A stretch of 64,000 bases of DNA from Herminiimonas sp. (GCA_027310305.1 DAIDBD010000007.1:1-64000); one strand, 5' to 3'. Positions 27,747 to 36,460 are shown, counted from the first letter of the stretch. Notes: generated from the letters alone by a model not told the origin. Made by a program: numbers and translations.

Positions 27747-27784
27747 GAAAAAGACAGGATTCCGCGGCGTTGCCGTGAAATCCT
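27747..27784 (-). terminator. Terminator-like hairpin just upstream of the CDF gene
   Basis: Read on the minus strand, AGGATTTCACGGC, loop AAC, GCCGCGGAATCCT form a 13-position stem with one A-C mismatch and one T-G pair, followed by TGTCTTTTT. It looks like an intrinsic terminator for the czc operon. It ends only about 22 bases before the CDF start codon, leaving no room for a promoter between them. Confidence 0.6.
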
Positions 27785-27817
27785 GCTGTTTCGTTTTACG
27801 ATAAGCGCTGACTTGCT

Positions 27818-28156
27818 TTAACGTTCCTTTCCGCACTTACCGCAGAATTTCATTCCGGCCGCCATTTCGGCGCCGCATCCGGCGCATTTCGCCGGCATCA
27901 GGGAAGTGCCGCATTGCTGGCAAAAACGGGCCGCCGAACTGTTCGCCGCACCGCATGCGGCGCAGGCTATCGTCGGCGCTGCTGCCGCAGGAGGCTGCGA
28001 TCCGCCGGAGCTTCCCCAGGAATTATCCTGCGGCCTGGGCGGATCATTTCTGTACCGATCATCGTAGCCGCCGCCGTGCCCGCCGCCATGTCCCCCACCG
28101 TGGCCACCGCCATGCCTGCCGCCGTGACCGCCTAAAAGTTTGTCGAAAATACCCAT
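27818..28156 (-). CDS. His/Gly-rich double zinc-ribbon protein
   Basis: A 112-residue cytosolic protein with an unusual layout. Residues 1-8 (MGIFDKLL) are followed by a His/Gly repeat (GGHGGRHGGGHGG ... HGGGHGGGY, about 9-32), a low-complexity linker, then two CxxC-CxxC zinc ribbons: CAACGAANSSAARFCQQC (about 64-81) and CAGCGAEMAAGMKFCGKC (about 90-107). The repeats could hold several zinc, nickel or cobalt ions. It is encoded inside the metal-efflux operon, 46 bases after mgtC and before the CDF gene, so a role as cytosolic metal buffer or donor is a reasonable inference. No enzyme domain. Confidence 0.8.
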   Translation of the reverse strand: MGIFDKLLGGHGGRHGGGHGGGHGGGHGGGYDDRYRNDPPRPQDNSWGSSGGSQPPAAAAPTIACAACGAANSSAARFCQQCGTSLMPAKCAGCGAEMAAGMKFCGKCGKER

Positions 28157-28202
28157 CTTGCGCTCCTTGCTTTGACTCGATCGAGAAAATCCCCTTTTGC
28201 AT

Positions 28203-28661
28203 CTACTCCTTGGTAATGCTGTCCCGCCTGTCTTTTGATGCGCGTTTGCGGGTAAAGTTTTGCCAGCAAGGCAATTGTTGAAGAATCAGCGTGCCGTAGA
28301 TCAAGGCCGTGGTGAGCGCCGCCAGCACATACATGCCGAATGCGCTCGCCATGCCGATGGACGCCGTCACCCATAAGGTCGCGGCGGTCGTCAATCCGGT
28401 AATGCGGCCTTGGTACTGAAGAATCACGCCGGCGCCGAGGAAGCCGATACCCGACACAATCTGTGCCGCAATCCGCCCCGAATCGCCTGTTTTTTCGTGA
28501 AGCGATATCAGGCTGAATGCGCAGGCGCCGATCGAGATTGCCATGCAGGTTCGCACGCCCGCATCGCTGCCCTGCCGTTCCCGATCCAGCCCGATCACCG
28601 CGCCGAGAAGCGCGGCGAACAAGATGCGGGCGGCGTACAGCAGCTCCAGTTTCCAATCCAC
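28203..28661 (-). CDS. mgtC: MgtC/SapB-family membrane protein
   Basis: A 152-residue inner-membrane protein with the N-terminal MgtC domain only. The family signature is clear: RILFAALLGAVIGLDRERQG, AGVRTCMAISIGACAFSL, QIVSGIGFLGAGVIL and GLTTAATLWVTASIGMASAF. Four to five transmembrane helices are expected. MgtC proteins affect magnesium homeostasis and ATP synthase activity in some bacteria, and the SapB-like versions are otherwise unassigned. Here the gene is in the middle of the czc-type operon, 41 bases after the PII-like gene, which suggests a metal-stress role. The C-terminal ACT-like domain of some MgtC proteins is absent. Confidence 0.9.
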   Translation of the reverse strand: MDWKLELLYAARILFAALLGAVIGLDRERQGSDAGVRTCMAISIGACAFSLISLHEKTGDSGRIAAQIVSGIGFLGAGVILQYQGRITGLTTAATLWVTASIGMASAFGMYVLAALTTALIYGTLILQQLPCWQNFTRKRASKDRRDSITKE

Positions 28662-28702
28662 ATTATCTCCTTTGAAAAAGCGCTGCCGGCGGATTCGGGA
28701 GC

Positions 28703-29032
28703 CTATCCGATCCTGGATGCTGCCTGGATGTCGGTCGTATAGATCCAGCCGGTTCCCGGCTGGCCGGCTTGCTTGATCAGCGCAACAAGCAAGCCGGCCA
28801 GCGCGTCGTCGCAGATCAATTCGAGCTTGGCTTCGGCAATGACCGCCTCGGCAAGCTCGAGCGAATAACGCTGCTGGTTCGGCTCCGCGCTGGTAAAAAG
28901 CCGCTGCACGTTAGACACGGTAATGTTATGGCAACCGTTGCCGTCGGTGATGTCGCACAGGCCGGAGTTGCGCAGCGCTTCGGTGACGGCGTTGATGCGG
29001 TGCGGATGAATGAATGCCTTGATTTGCTTCAT
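28703..29032 (-). CDS. PII-like protein of the metal-efflux operon
   Basis: A 109-residue protein of the GlnB/PII-like fold. It starts after GAGGAGATTCAC. The first strand MKQIKAFIHPHRINAVTEAL and the B-loop-like AGQPGTGWIYTTDIQ near the C-terminus match PII-like proteins. The T-loop region is short (TDGNGCHNITVSNVQRLFTS), without the uridylylated tyrosine of classical GlnB, so nitrogen signalling by modification is unlikely. Genes of this kind are often found next to CzcA/CusA-type RND pumps. It may sense metals or a nucleotide and control the pump, but no direct role is shown. The single Cys and His in GNGCHN could bind metal. Confidence 0.85.
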   Translation of the reverse strand: MKQIKAFIHPHRINAVTEALRNSGLCDITDGNGCHNITVSNVQRLFTSAEPNQQRYSLELAEAVIAEAKLELICDDALAGLLVALIKQAGQPGTGWIYTTDIQAASRIG

Positions 29033-29082
29033 GTGAATCTCCTCGAAAAAAGCGCCGCCCGGTATGAACGGCGCTTCGGTTA

Positions 29083-32000
29083 TCAAACAGTTTTCAGAGC
29101 CTTGCGTTCCTTGCGGTTTTCCACCCACTCGTACAGCAGCGGCAGCAGCAGCAGCGTCAATGCGGTGGAGGTAAACAAGCCGCCGACCACGACCGTCGCC
29201 AGCGGCCGTTGCGTTTCCGCACCCACGCCGGAAGACAGCAGCATCGGCACCAGCCCGAAGATGGCGATCGACGCCGTCATCAGCACCGGTCGCAAGCGCA
29301 GCGCAGTGCCTTGCCGCACCGCTTCGCGCACCGACAAGCCTCGTTCTCGCTGCTCGTTCAAGAACATCACCAGCACGATGCCGTTCAGCATTGCGACGCC
29401 GAACACGGCGATGAAGCCGATCGCCGACGGCACCGACAGATACTGCCCGGTGATGAACAAGCCGATCACGCCGCCGATGGTCGCGAACGGCACGTTGGCG
29501 ATGATCAGCGTCGCATAGGTCAGCGAATTGAACGCGGTGTAGAGCAGGATAAAGATCAGCCCGATGGTCAGCGGCACGATCACGGCCAGCTTGGCCATCG
29601 CGCGCTGCTGGTTCTCGAATGCGCCGCCCCATTCCATCACATAGCCTTCCGGCAGTTTCACCTGTTGCCGGATCTTCGCTTCGGCTTCCTTGACGAAGCC
29701 GTCGACGTCGCGTCCCTGCACATCCATCTGGATCACCGCGTACCGCTGCAACTGCTCGCGCCGTATGAACGAATAGCCTTCATCGAGACTGACCGTCGCT
29801 ATGTTGCTGAGAGGAACCAGCGCACCGCTTTGCGTGCGGATCGGAATGCTGCCGATGCTTTGCACGCTGTTGCGGAATTCCGGCGCAAGCCAGACGGCAA
29901 TATCGAACCGCTTGGTACCATCGATCAGCGTCGATACCGCCTTGCCGCCAATGCCCGTCTGCACCACTTCGAGGATTTCATCGGCGTTGATGCCATACCG
30001 CGCCGCTGCGTCGCGATTGACCTGGATGATCATCTGCGGTTTGCCCTTGTTTGCTTCCAGCGACAGATCGGCCACGCCCGGCACCTTGTCCAGCACCGCC
30101 TTGATCTGGCCGGACAGCCTGTCAAGCGTGTTCAAGTCTTCGCCGTACAGCTTCAGCGCCAATGTCGCCCGCACGCCGGAAATCAATTCTTCGACCCGGC
30201 TTTGAATCGGCTGGGTGGCGGCGAACACAGCGTTTGGCGCCACTTTTTCCAGTTTTTCCTGCATCTGCTTGGCCAGCTCCGGCACCTCGATTTTCTTGGG
30301 CCATTCGCCGACGGGTTTCAACCCCACCAGCAACTCCATGTAGTTGACATCCGCCGTTTCGCCTTTTTCGGCGCGGCCGATCAGCGCGATCGACGTGTTT
30401 GACTGCGGGAACTGCTTCAGGGCCGCCTCCAGTTGCTGCGAAATCCGGATCGATTCATCCAGCGACGTCGATGGAATGCTGGTTACCCGAAACAGGATGC
30501 TGCCTTCCTGCAGCGACGGCATGAATTCCTTGCCCAGAAAGGGAATCAGCGCCAGCGCCCCGATCAACGTGGCGATCGCGCCGGTGATGACCTTCTTCTT
30601 GTTGTCCAGCGCCCAGTCGAGCAAGGGCAGATACAGCTTCTTCGCCCAGCGGACGACGAACGTATCCTTTTCCTCTTTCGGCTTCAGGATCAGCGCCGAC
30701 AGCACCGGCACCAGCGTCATCGTCAGCACCAGGGAGCCGACCATCGCGAAGGTAATCGTCAGCGCCATCGGCTTGAACATCTTGCCTTCCAGACCGGTCA
30801 GCGAAAACAGCGGCAGGAACACCACGATGATGATCAGGATCGCGAAGGCGACAGGATTCATCACTTCACGCGCCGCTTCCAGGATGACGTGCGTCTTGTT
30901 GACGGTTTTGCCGGCCTGGTGCGACAGCAGCCGGAAGCCGTTTTCGACCATCACCACCGCGCCGTCGACCATCATGCCGATGCCGACCGCCAGACCTGCC
31001 AGCGACATCAGGTTGGCCGACAGTCCCCATTGCTGCATCATGATGAAACTGATCAGCATCGCCAGCGGCAGTGCGACGATCACCACCACCGCGGAACGAA
31101 TTTCACCGAGGAACAGGAACAGGATGATCGCCACCAGAACCGAGCCTTCGACCAGCGCGCTTTCCGCCGTCTTCACCGCCTTGTCGACCAGATCGGTACG
31201 GTCGTAGACCGGGTTGATCGTCACGCCTTTCGGCAAGGCCTGCTGCGCAACCTTGATCTTTTCCTTGACTGCGTCAACCACGCCTTTGGCATTTTCGCCG
31301 ATGCGCTGCAACGCCATGCCCAGCACGACTTCCTTGCCGTCCTTGGTTATCGCTCCGGAACGCAGCGAAGGCGCTTCCTTGACCTCGGCAACATCGCGCA
31401 CATACACCGGCGTGCCGTCACGGGTCGCCAACACCACGTTGCCGATATCCTTGACGTTGGCTACCAGGCCCAGGCCGCGCACCAGATACTGCTCCTGGCC
31501 GATGTTCAGATACTGGCCGCCGACCTGCCGGTTGTTGTCGGTCAGCGTCTCCATCACGGTTTTCAGACTGAGGCCGTACTTGATCAGCTGATTCGGATTG
31601 ATCAATACCTGATACTGCTTTTGATCGCCGCCCCATGATGCGACATCATCGACGCCGGGCGCGGTGCGCAGCTTCAGCCGCACGTTCCAGTCATGCAGCG
31701 TACGCAAATCCATCGATGACATTTTCTTGTCGGTCGACTCGACGGTGTACCAGAACACCTGCCCCAGGCCGGAACTGTTCGGCCCAAGCGTCGGTTCGCC
31801 GTAGCCTTTCGGGATGCGCTCTTTGGCTTCCAGCAGCTTTTCGCCGACCAGCCGGCGTGCGAAATAGATATCGACATTGTCCTTGAAATTGACGCTGACA
31901 TACGACAGGCCGAACAGCGACACCGAGCGGATCGCTTCGACGCCGGCCAGTCCCGCCATCGAGGTTTCAATCGGCGTGGTCAGCAGCTTTTCGACATCTT

Positions 32001-32175
32001 CCGCAGCCAGACCGGGCGATTCGGTATAGACATTCACTTGCACCGGCGTGACGTCCGGAAACGCATCCACCGGCAACTCGCGCCATGCCTTGACGCCCAA
32101 TAAAATGACAATCAGGAACGCTACCAGCACCAGCACTTTGTAGCGCAGGGATACATCAACAATTTTATTTAGCAC
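29083..32175 (-). CDS. czcA: Heavy-metal RND efflux pump, inner-membrane subunit
   Basis: A 1030-residue HME-RND antiporter that drives metal ions across the cell envelope together with CzcB and CzcC. Twelve transmembrane helices and two large periplasmic loops are expected. The start (MLNKIVDVSLRYKVLVLVAF), the first-loop hallmark WRELPVDAFPDVTPVQVNVY and the FKDNVDIYFARRLVGEKL motif all match the CzcA/CusA group. The helix 4 motif reads GIGMMVDGAVVMVEN: the second Asp and the Glu-Asn are present, but the first Asp of the Zn/Co/Cd pumps (DFGxxxDG) is replaced by Gly. Metal specificity therefore cannot be assigned with certainty. Starts 12 bases after czcB. Confidence 0.92.
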   Translation of the reverse strand: MLNKIVDVSLRYKVLVLVAFLIVILLGVKAWRELPVDAFPDVTPVQVNVYTESPGLAAEDVEKLLTTPIETSMAGLAGVEAIRSVSLFGLSYVSVNFKDNVDIYFARRLVGEKLLEAKERIPKGYGEPTLGPNSSGLGQVFWYTVESTDKKMSSMDLRTLHDWNVRLKLRTAPGVDDVASWGGDQKQYQVLINPNQLIKYGLSLKTVMETLTDNNRQVGGQYLNIGQEQYLVRGLGLVANVKDIGNVVLATRDGTPVYVRDVAEVKEAPSLRSGAITKDGKEVVLGMALQRIGENAKGVVDAVKEKIKVAQQALPKGVTINPVYDRTDLVDKAVKTAESALVEGSVLVAIILFLFLGEIRSAVVVIVALPLAMLISFIMMQQWGLSANLMSLAGLAVGIGMMVDGAVVMVENGFRLLSHQAGKTVNKTHVILEAAREVMNPVAFAILIIIVVFLPLFSLTGLEGKMFKPMALTITFAMVGSLVLTMTLVPVLSALILKPKEEKDTFVVRWAKKLYLPLLDWALDNKKKVITGAIATLIGALALIPFLGKEFMPSLQEGSILFRVTSIPSTSLDESIRISQQLEAALKQFPQSNTSIALIGRAEKGETADVNYMELLVGLKPVGEWPKKIEVPELAKQMQEKLEKVAPNAVFAATQPIQSRVEELISGVRATLALKLYGEDLNTLDRLSGQIKAVLDKVPGVADLSLEANKGKPQMIIQVNRDAAARYGINADEILEVVQTGIGGKAVSTLIDGTKRFDIAVWLAPEFRNSVQSIGSIPIRTQSGALVPLSNIATVSLDEGYSFIRREQLQRYAVIQMDVQGRDVDGFVKEAEAKIRQQVKLPEGYVMEWGGAFENQQRAMAKLAVIVPLTIGLIFILLYTAFNSLTYATLIIANVPFATIGGVIGLFITGQYLSVPSAIGFIAVFGVAMLNGIVLVMFLNEQRERGLSVREAVRQGTALRLRPVLMTASIAIFGLVPMLLSSGVGAETQRPLATVVVGGLFTSTALTLLLLPLLYEWVENRKERKALKTV

Positions 32176-32187
32176 GATGAGATCCCC

Positions 32188-33423
32188 TTACTCTGCGCTG
32201 ATCTGCGATTTGAGCATCTTGGCCTTCAGCGCATAGGCGCCGCTGGTCACGACTTTTTCGCCCGGCTTGATGCCCGCTTTCAGCACGACCTGGTCGCGCA
32301 GCTTTTCGCCCAGCTCGACTGCGCGCGGCTCGAACCCGCCCGCTTCCTGAACGAATGCGGTAGGCTGCCCCTGAACCAGCACCACGGCTTGTTCAGGCAA
32401 CAGCAGCGCCTTCTTTGCAGCAGTGGTGGCGAGGGAAGCGGTGGCGAACATTTCCAATTTCAGCCGACCGTCCTCGTTGGGCACATCGACCCGCGCCTTG
32501 ACGGTGCGCGAGTCCTTGTCCATCACGCTGCTGATATAAGTCACCTTGCCCTTGAAAGTTTCGCCGGGATAGGCGGCAAGGGAAATGGCGGCCGGTGCGC
32601 CGATCTTCACTTTCCCGAAGTCTTTTTCATACAGATTGGTTTCGATCCAGACGTTCGACAGATCGGCCACGCTGAACAACGGTTTGTCGGATTGCGCCAG
32701 TTCGCCGAGCACCGCTTTCTTTTCGATGATCGTGCCGGAAAACGGTGCGGAAACCGAGAAAACGGAGGAGCCGGTCGATGAAGACGTATTGCCGTTAATG
32801 CCGAGCGCCTGCCGTTTGTCGGTAGCGGCACGCAGCACCGCCCTGGCTTTTGCAAAATCGGCGCGGGCTTGCAAAACATTCTTTTGCGGGATGATCTGGT
32901 CGGCATACAGCTTTTCCGCGCGATCAAGGTTTGCCTTGGCCAGCGCATGCTCGCTTGTTGCCTGCGCATAAGAAGACTGTGCGTCGCCCACTTCGATGCT
33001 GTCGATCAAAGCCAGCGGCTGGCCTTGCTTGACCTTGTCGCCCAGGTTCGCCATCACTTTGATGACTCTGCCGGGCACCCGCGGCGCAACCCGCGCCAGC
33101 TTGTCCTGATTCGCCTGGATCGTCGCGGTCACGGCGATCTGCTCATTGACTTCCTGCTCTTGCAGCGGCGCAACCTTGATGCCGGCCGTGTCAATTTCTT
33201 CGGCCGACAGTTTCAATCCTTTTTCGTTGGCTTGTTCCGCGCCTGGCTTGGCGTTCTTTGCAGGCTCCTTTTTGTCGGTCGCCGGAGCGGACCCCGGTTT
33301 TTCTTTTGCAGCGGATTCAGTTGATTGATTCTCTTTGGCGGATGATTCGTTTTTGCCGCACCCGGCCAGCAACAGCATCGAAAGAATCAGGGCGCAGGCA
33401 CTGCGCGATTGAAATGAATTCAT
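32188..33423 (-). CDS. czcB: Periplasmic adaptor (membrane-fusion) lipoprotein of the RND pump
   Basis: A 411-residue lipoprotein that links CzcA to the outer-membrane channel. I chose the start at 33423 (MNSFQSRSACALILS), giving a lipoprotein signal with lipobox LLLAGC and acylated Cys22. A Lys/Glu/Ala-rich linker (about 23-70) follows. Then come the barrel-sandwich and hairpin typical of HlyD/CusB adaptors: VAPRVPGRVIKVMANLGDKV, a coiled-coil hairpin around QPLALIDSIEVGDAQSSYA, FSAPFSGTIIEKKAVLGELA and the beta-barrel (FKGKVTYISSVMDKDSRTVK). It lies between czcC and czcA and is co-transcribed with both. Confidence 0.92.
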   Translation of the reverse strand: MNSFQSRSACALILSMLLLAGCGKNESSAKENQSTESAAKEKPGSAPATDKKEPAKNAKPGAEQANEKGLKLSAEEIDTAGIKVAPLQEQEVNEQIAVTATIQANQDKLARVAPRVPGRVIKVMANLGDKVKQGQPLALIDSIEVGDAQSSYAQATSEHALAKANLDRAEKLYADQIIPQKNVLQARADFAKARAVLRAATDKRQALGINGNTSSSTGSSVFSVSAPFSGTIIEKKAVLGELAQSDKPLFSVADLSNVWIETNLYEKDFGKVKIGAPAAISLAAYPGETFKGKVTYISSVMDKDSRTVKARVDVPNEDGRLKLEMFATASLATTAAKKALLLPEQAVVLVQGQPTAFVQEAGGFEPRAVELGEKLRDQVVLKAGIKPGEKVVTSGAYALKAKMLKSQISAE

Positions 33424-33470
33424 GAAAGTGGGTCCGTTAAAATTGTTTTGGAAAGAAGCAGGGCGGGCGA

Positions 33471-34829
33471 TCATCGGGCAGCTCCGGTGTCGGTCCAGCC
33501 GGCTGTCTGGTGCAACGCAATCCGTGCCAGCCGCAGCTCGGTTTGCGCATCGATCAGGTCGCGCCGGCCGTCGAGCACCTGGCGGTTCACCAACAATAAC
33601 TGGAACAGGCCGATTTCACCGGCTTGCAGCGACTTCACCGACAGGCGCTGGTTTTCTTCAAGCGCGGGCAGCACGGTTTGCCGCAATGCTTCGACCCGCG
33701 CGGTCAGGCTTTGCAGTTTTTGCCACAGCGACGCGACGCCGCTGCCGGTATTGCGCGTGACGGCTTGCCGCTCGATCTGCGCCTGGCTCAATTCCGTGGA
33801 TGCGCGTCCGATACCGCCGGCGTTGCGCCGGAACAGCGGCAGCGGCAATGACACGGTGAAACTGGTCAGCCGCTCGCGGGCCGCGGTCGATCCTTCCCGG
33901 CCTGTCGCCACGCCCACCGTGAGGTCGGGATAACGCGCGGCGCGTTCCAGCGAAAGGCGGCTTTGAGCGGCCTGTTCGCGATAATCGAGCGCGCGCAGCA
34001 AAGGCCGGTTTGCAGCGCTGGCAAGCAAGGCTTCCAGCGTATAGGGCGGCACAGTTGCCGTCAGTGAGCCTGTCACAGTCGGCAGATCGTTTGCCGGCAG
34101 TTGCAACGTGACGGCCAGATCGGTACGCGCCTGGATCAGTTGCTCTTGCAGCGCGCCGATCTGATTGCGCGCCCTCACGGCTTCGACGCTGGCCAGATTG
34201 CCGTCGAGGCGGCTGTCTTCGCCGGCGGCGACGCGCTTTGCGACGGCAGCGGCCGTGTCTTCGATGATTTTGAGCGACAGCCGTTCGGTGCTGATCCGTT
34301 CTTGCAGCGCCAGCACCTGCACGAAACGCCGTTCCGTTTCGGCCCGTACTTCGCGCCGGATATTTTCGATCGCTGCATCGAGCGCATCGATCTGTTGCCG
34401 GATCGCCTGACGCCGGTAGCCTTGCTGTCCTGCGATTTCAAACGTTTGTTGTACGCCCGTTGACCACTCGCGCTGATTGTCGTTACCGAGACCGGTGCGT
34501 GGTACGTCGCGCCGCGTCTGTCCGCCGGTGATGACGGGATTGTTCCATAGCAAGCCGCGCGCATCGGCCGCTTCGCCGTCAACGGCGGCGCGTTGCGCCT
34601 GCACCTGCCGCAGATCGGCATTGGACTGTTCGGCCATTTGCCACGCCTGTTCCAGCGTGATGGATGCAGACGATGGGGAGAGTGCCGAGGGTGCAGGCAT
34701 GGCGCTCGCCTGAGCTATCGCCATATTGCCGGACGCATTCATTTGATGCCTGCCGGCATTGCCGGCTTGCGTAAGAAACGGGGTAAACATCAATGCCGCA
34801 ACGCCAAGCGGCAGGATAGAAAAACGCAT
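33471..34829 (-). CDS. czcC: TolC-like outer-membrane factor of the RND pump
   Basis: A 452-residue outer-membrane channel protein (OEP family). The start at 34829 (MRFSILPLGVAALMF) follows GGAG by 7 bases. The signal peptide ends near LTQAG. The protein contains the two OEP repeats: SITLEQAWQMAEQSNADLRQ (about 60-80) opens repeat one, ending at the conserved-Pro part of the periplasmic helix; ALLASAANRPLLRALDYREQ opens repeat two. Segments FTVSLPLPLFRRNAGG and SLQAGEIGLFQLLLVNRQVL are typical of CzcC proteins. It completes the CzcCBA tripartite pump, in the same order as in Cupriavidus metallidurans. Confidence 0.92.
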   Translation of the reverse strand: MRFSILPLGVAALMFTPFLTQAGNAGRHQMNASGNMAIAQASAMPAPSALSPSSASITLEQAWQMAEQSNADLRQVQAQRAAVDGEAADARGLLWNNPVITGGQTRRDVPRTGLGNDNQREWSTGVQQTFEIAGQQGYRRQAIRQQIDALDAAIENIRREVRAETERRFVQVLALQERISTERLSLKIIEDTAAAVAKRVAAGEDSRLDGNLASVEAVRARNQIGALQEQLIQARTDLAVTLQLPANDLPTVTGSLTATVPPYTLEALLASAANRPLLRALDYREQAAQSRLSLERAARYPDLTVGVATGREGSTAARERLTSFTVSLPLPLFRRNAGGIGRASTELSQAQIERQAVTRNTGSGVASLWQKLQSLTARVEALRQTVLPALEENQRLSVKSLQAGEIGLFQLLLVNRQVLDGRRDLIDAQTELRLARIALHQTAGWTDTGAAR

Positions 34830-34913
34830 TGAATTCTCCAAAAATAAAAAATATTCGGCGAGAAGTCGCTACAGCGCCGTCAGCGCTTGGAAAAAGAGAC
34901 GAACCCGCCAGCT

Positions 34914-35267
34914 TTAGATAAGGCTGCGCCAGTCGGGTTTGGCAACGCTTCTGAGAGGGGGAGATTGATAGAGCGGAGGTTGGAACTCAACGACGATTGC
35001 GTTGTTCGGGAAAGCGATCGCGAAGTCGGCTATCGACGCGGCTTTGACGCAGGACAAATGACAATACCCGCAATCGCCGTCATTGATGCCAGACTTGCTC
35101 TTGCCTTGCTTGATTTCGCCTGACGCTTGATGCTTGTGCTCATGATGGCCGAAATGTTGTGCGGCGTTGCCGTTTTCATGCTGGCAATAATTGCTCACCG
35201 CCGCCCACGACATCTGGAGCGGTAACACTGTCAGCAAAAGAATCAGAAGTAAGCGTTTCATATTCAT
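34914..35267 (-). CDS. czcI: CzcI-type small periplasmic metal protein
   Basis: A 117-residue protein of the CzcI/CnrY-like group that heads many czc operons. It has an N-terminal signal (MNMKRLLLILLLTVLPLQ, cleavage near SWAAV) and the hallmark NYCQHENGNAAQHFGHHEHK, a cluster of His with one Cys, then a second pair of cysteines in DGDCGYCHLSCVKAAS and a Pro-rich tail (FQPPLYQSPPLRS). The His/Cys residues probably bind the exported metal. In C. metallidurans CzcI has a regulatory role. It is the first gene of the operon here; no regulator gene is adjacent, so control must come from elsewhere or from CzcI itself. Confidence 0.88.
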   Translation of the reverse strand: MNMKRLLLILLLTVLPLQMSWAAVSNYCQHENGNAAQHFGHHEHKHQASGEIKQGKSKSGINDGDCGYCHLSCVKAASIADFAIAFPNNAIVVEFQPPLYQSPPLRSVAKPDWRSLI

Positions 35268-35378
35268 GGATTATATCTCAAATTTTTCATTGGAAATTTA
35301 TGCGAAGAGTAACGGATCTGCAATGAGGAAACACGCACCTTGCCGAAATGCGGATGGAAAACCTGTACGGTGCGTCCG

Positions 35379-36380
35379 TCATGGCGCGACGTTGCCTGTC
35401 GGATTTACGGCTGGAGACTCCGGGTCAGGTTTCAGCAAATGGAGCGGTTGCGGCGACACCCGGAATTCCAGCGGTGCGTTCATCCAGACGGTTTCGCCGT
35501 CGGTCGCTACCTTGACGCGGTGCGTGCGATATAGCGATGAGGGATTGACGGTCAATCGCTGGAAACCGAAGCTGATGATGTTTTCCGCTTCACCGAGCCT
35601 TCCCAGCGCGCCGCGCGCCATCAGCCACAACATGGCAAACCTGCCGACCGGCCGCAGTGCAACGGCAGCGAGCTGACCTTCATCCACCGACCCGGCAACC
35701 GGAATGCCGATCTGTTCCATCTGCAATCGATTGTTGCCGACGAACAGCGTCAGCGTGCGCATGTTGCTGGTCCGGCCTTGCCGCTCCAGGCTGATGCGCA
35801 ACTGACGATGCCGCCGCATTGCCGTTACCAGCCCGGACCAGAGCGCGACCAGTCGGCTGCGACCGTATTCCCGCTTGAAAGCCTCGCGATCTTCCAGCAA
35901 TTGCGGATACAAACCGAGGCTCGCATTCACCAGGAACAGCCGGTTATTCACCAGACCCGCCTGCACCGGATAGGCGCGCGCCGTCAGCAGTACCCCGATC
36001 GCTTCCGCGAGATTTTCGGGAATGCCGTGAGTACGCCCGAAGTAATTGAATGTGCCTTGCGGAATCACGCCAAACGAACAGCCGCTGCCCAGCACCGCAT
36101 TGGCCACGGTGTTGATGGTGCCGTCGCCGCCGACTGCCACGACCACGCCGCCGCAGGCTTGCGCTTCCTTGACCGCCCGGCGGGCTGTTTCGCCAATTCG
36201 CGCTGCATCTGCATCTTCGATCAGGAACATGCGGTACGCGCGTCCTGCATCCTTGAGCATTTGTTCGATGGTCTCCTGCGCGGCAGCCGAATCGTTGTGT
36301 CCGGAACCGGCATTCATCACGATCAGCAAGGGTGGCGCAGGCGAGACAGGAACGAACGACATCGATTTCCCCATATTCAT
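35379..36380 (-). CDS. Diacylglycerol kinase-like lipid kinase (YegS/DagK family)
   Basis: A 333-residue cytosolic or membrane-associated kinase with the DAGK catalytic fold. The N-terminal ATP site is LLIVMNAGSGHNDSAAAQ and the signature loop is GGVVVAVGGDGTINTVANAV (GGDGT, about 84-88), with FGVIPQGTFNYFGRTHGIP close behind. The C-terminal beta-sandwich includes FVGNNRLQMEQIGIPVAG. It probably phosphorylates diacylglycerol or a related lipid in envelope metabolism. Single gene between czcI and the exchanger gene, all on the minus strand; the 81-base gap to the exchanger leaves an operon possible. Confidence 0.88.
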   Translation of the reverse strand: MNMGKSMSFVPVSPAPPLLIVMNAGSGHNDSAAAQETIEQMLKDAGRAYRMFLIEDADAARIGETARRAVKEAQACGGVVVAVGGDGTINTVANAVLGSGCSFGVIPQGTFNYFGRTHGIPENLAEAIGVLLTARAYPVQAGLVNNRLFLVNASLGLYPQLLEDREAFKREYGRSRLVALWSGLVTAMRRHRQLRISLERQGRTSNMRTLTLFVGNNRLQMEQIGIPVAGSVDEGQLAAVALRPVGRFAMLWLMARGALGRLGEAENIISFGFQRLTVNPSSLYRTHRVKVATDGETVWMNAPLEFRVSPQPLHLLKPDPESPAVNPTGNVAP

Positions 36381-36460
36381 TGTTTTCCGTAATTCGCAAA
36401 CTGTCTCGAAGCGGCTGTCGGCTTCGCTGTTTTCCAGGATGGCGTTCAGCGGATATCGAA

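Noticed and set aside
30433-31638. 401-codon plus-strand frame opposite czcA
   Set aside because: Low-complexity His/Arg/Gln shadow of the RND pump gene.
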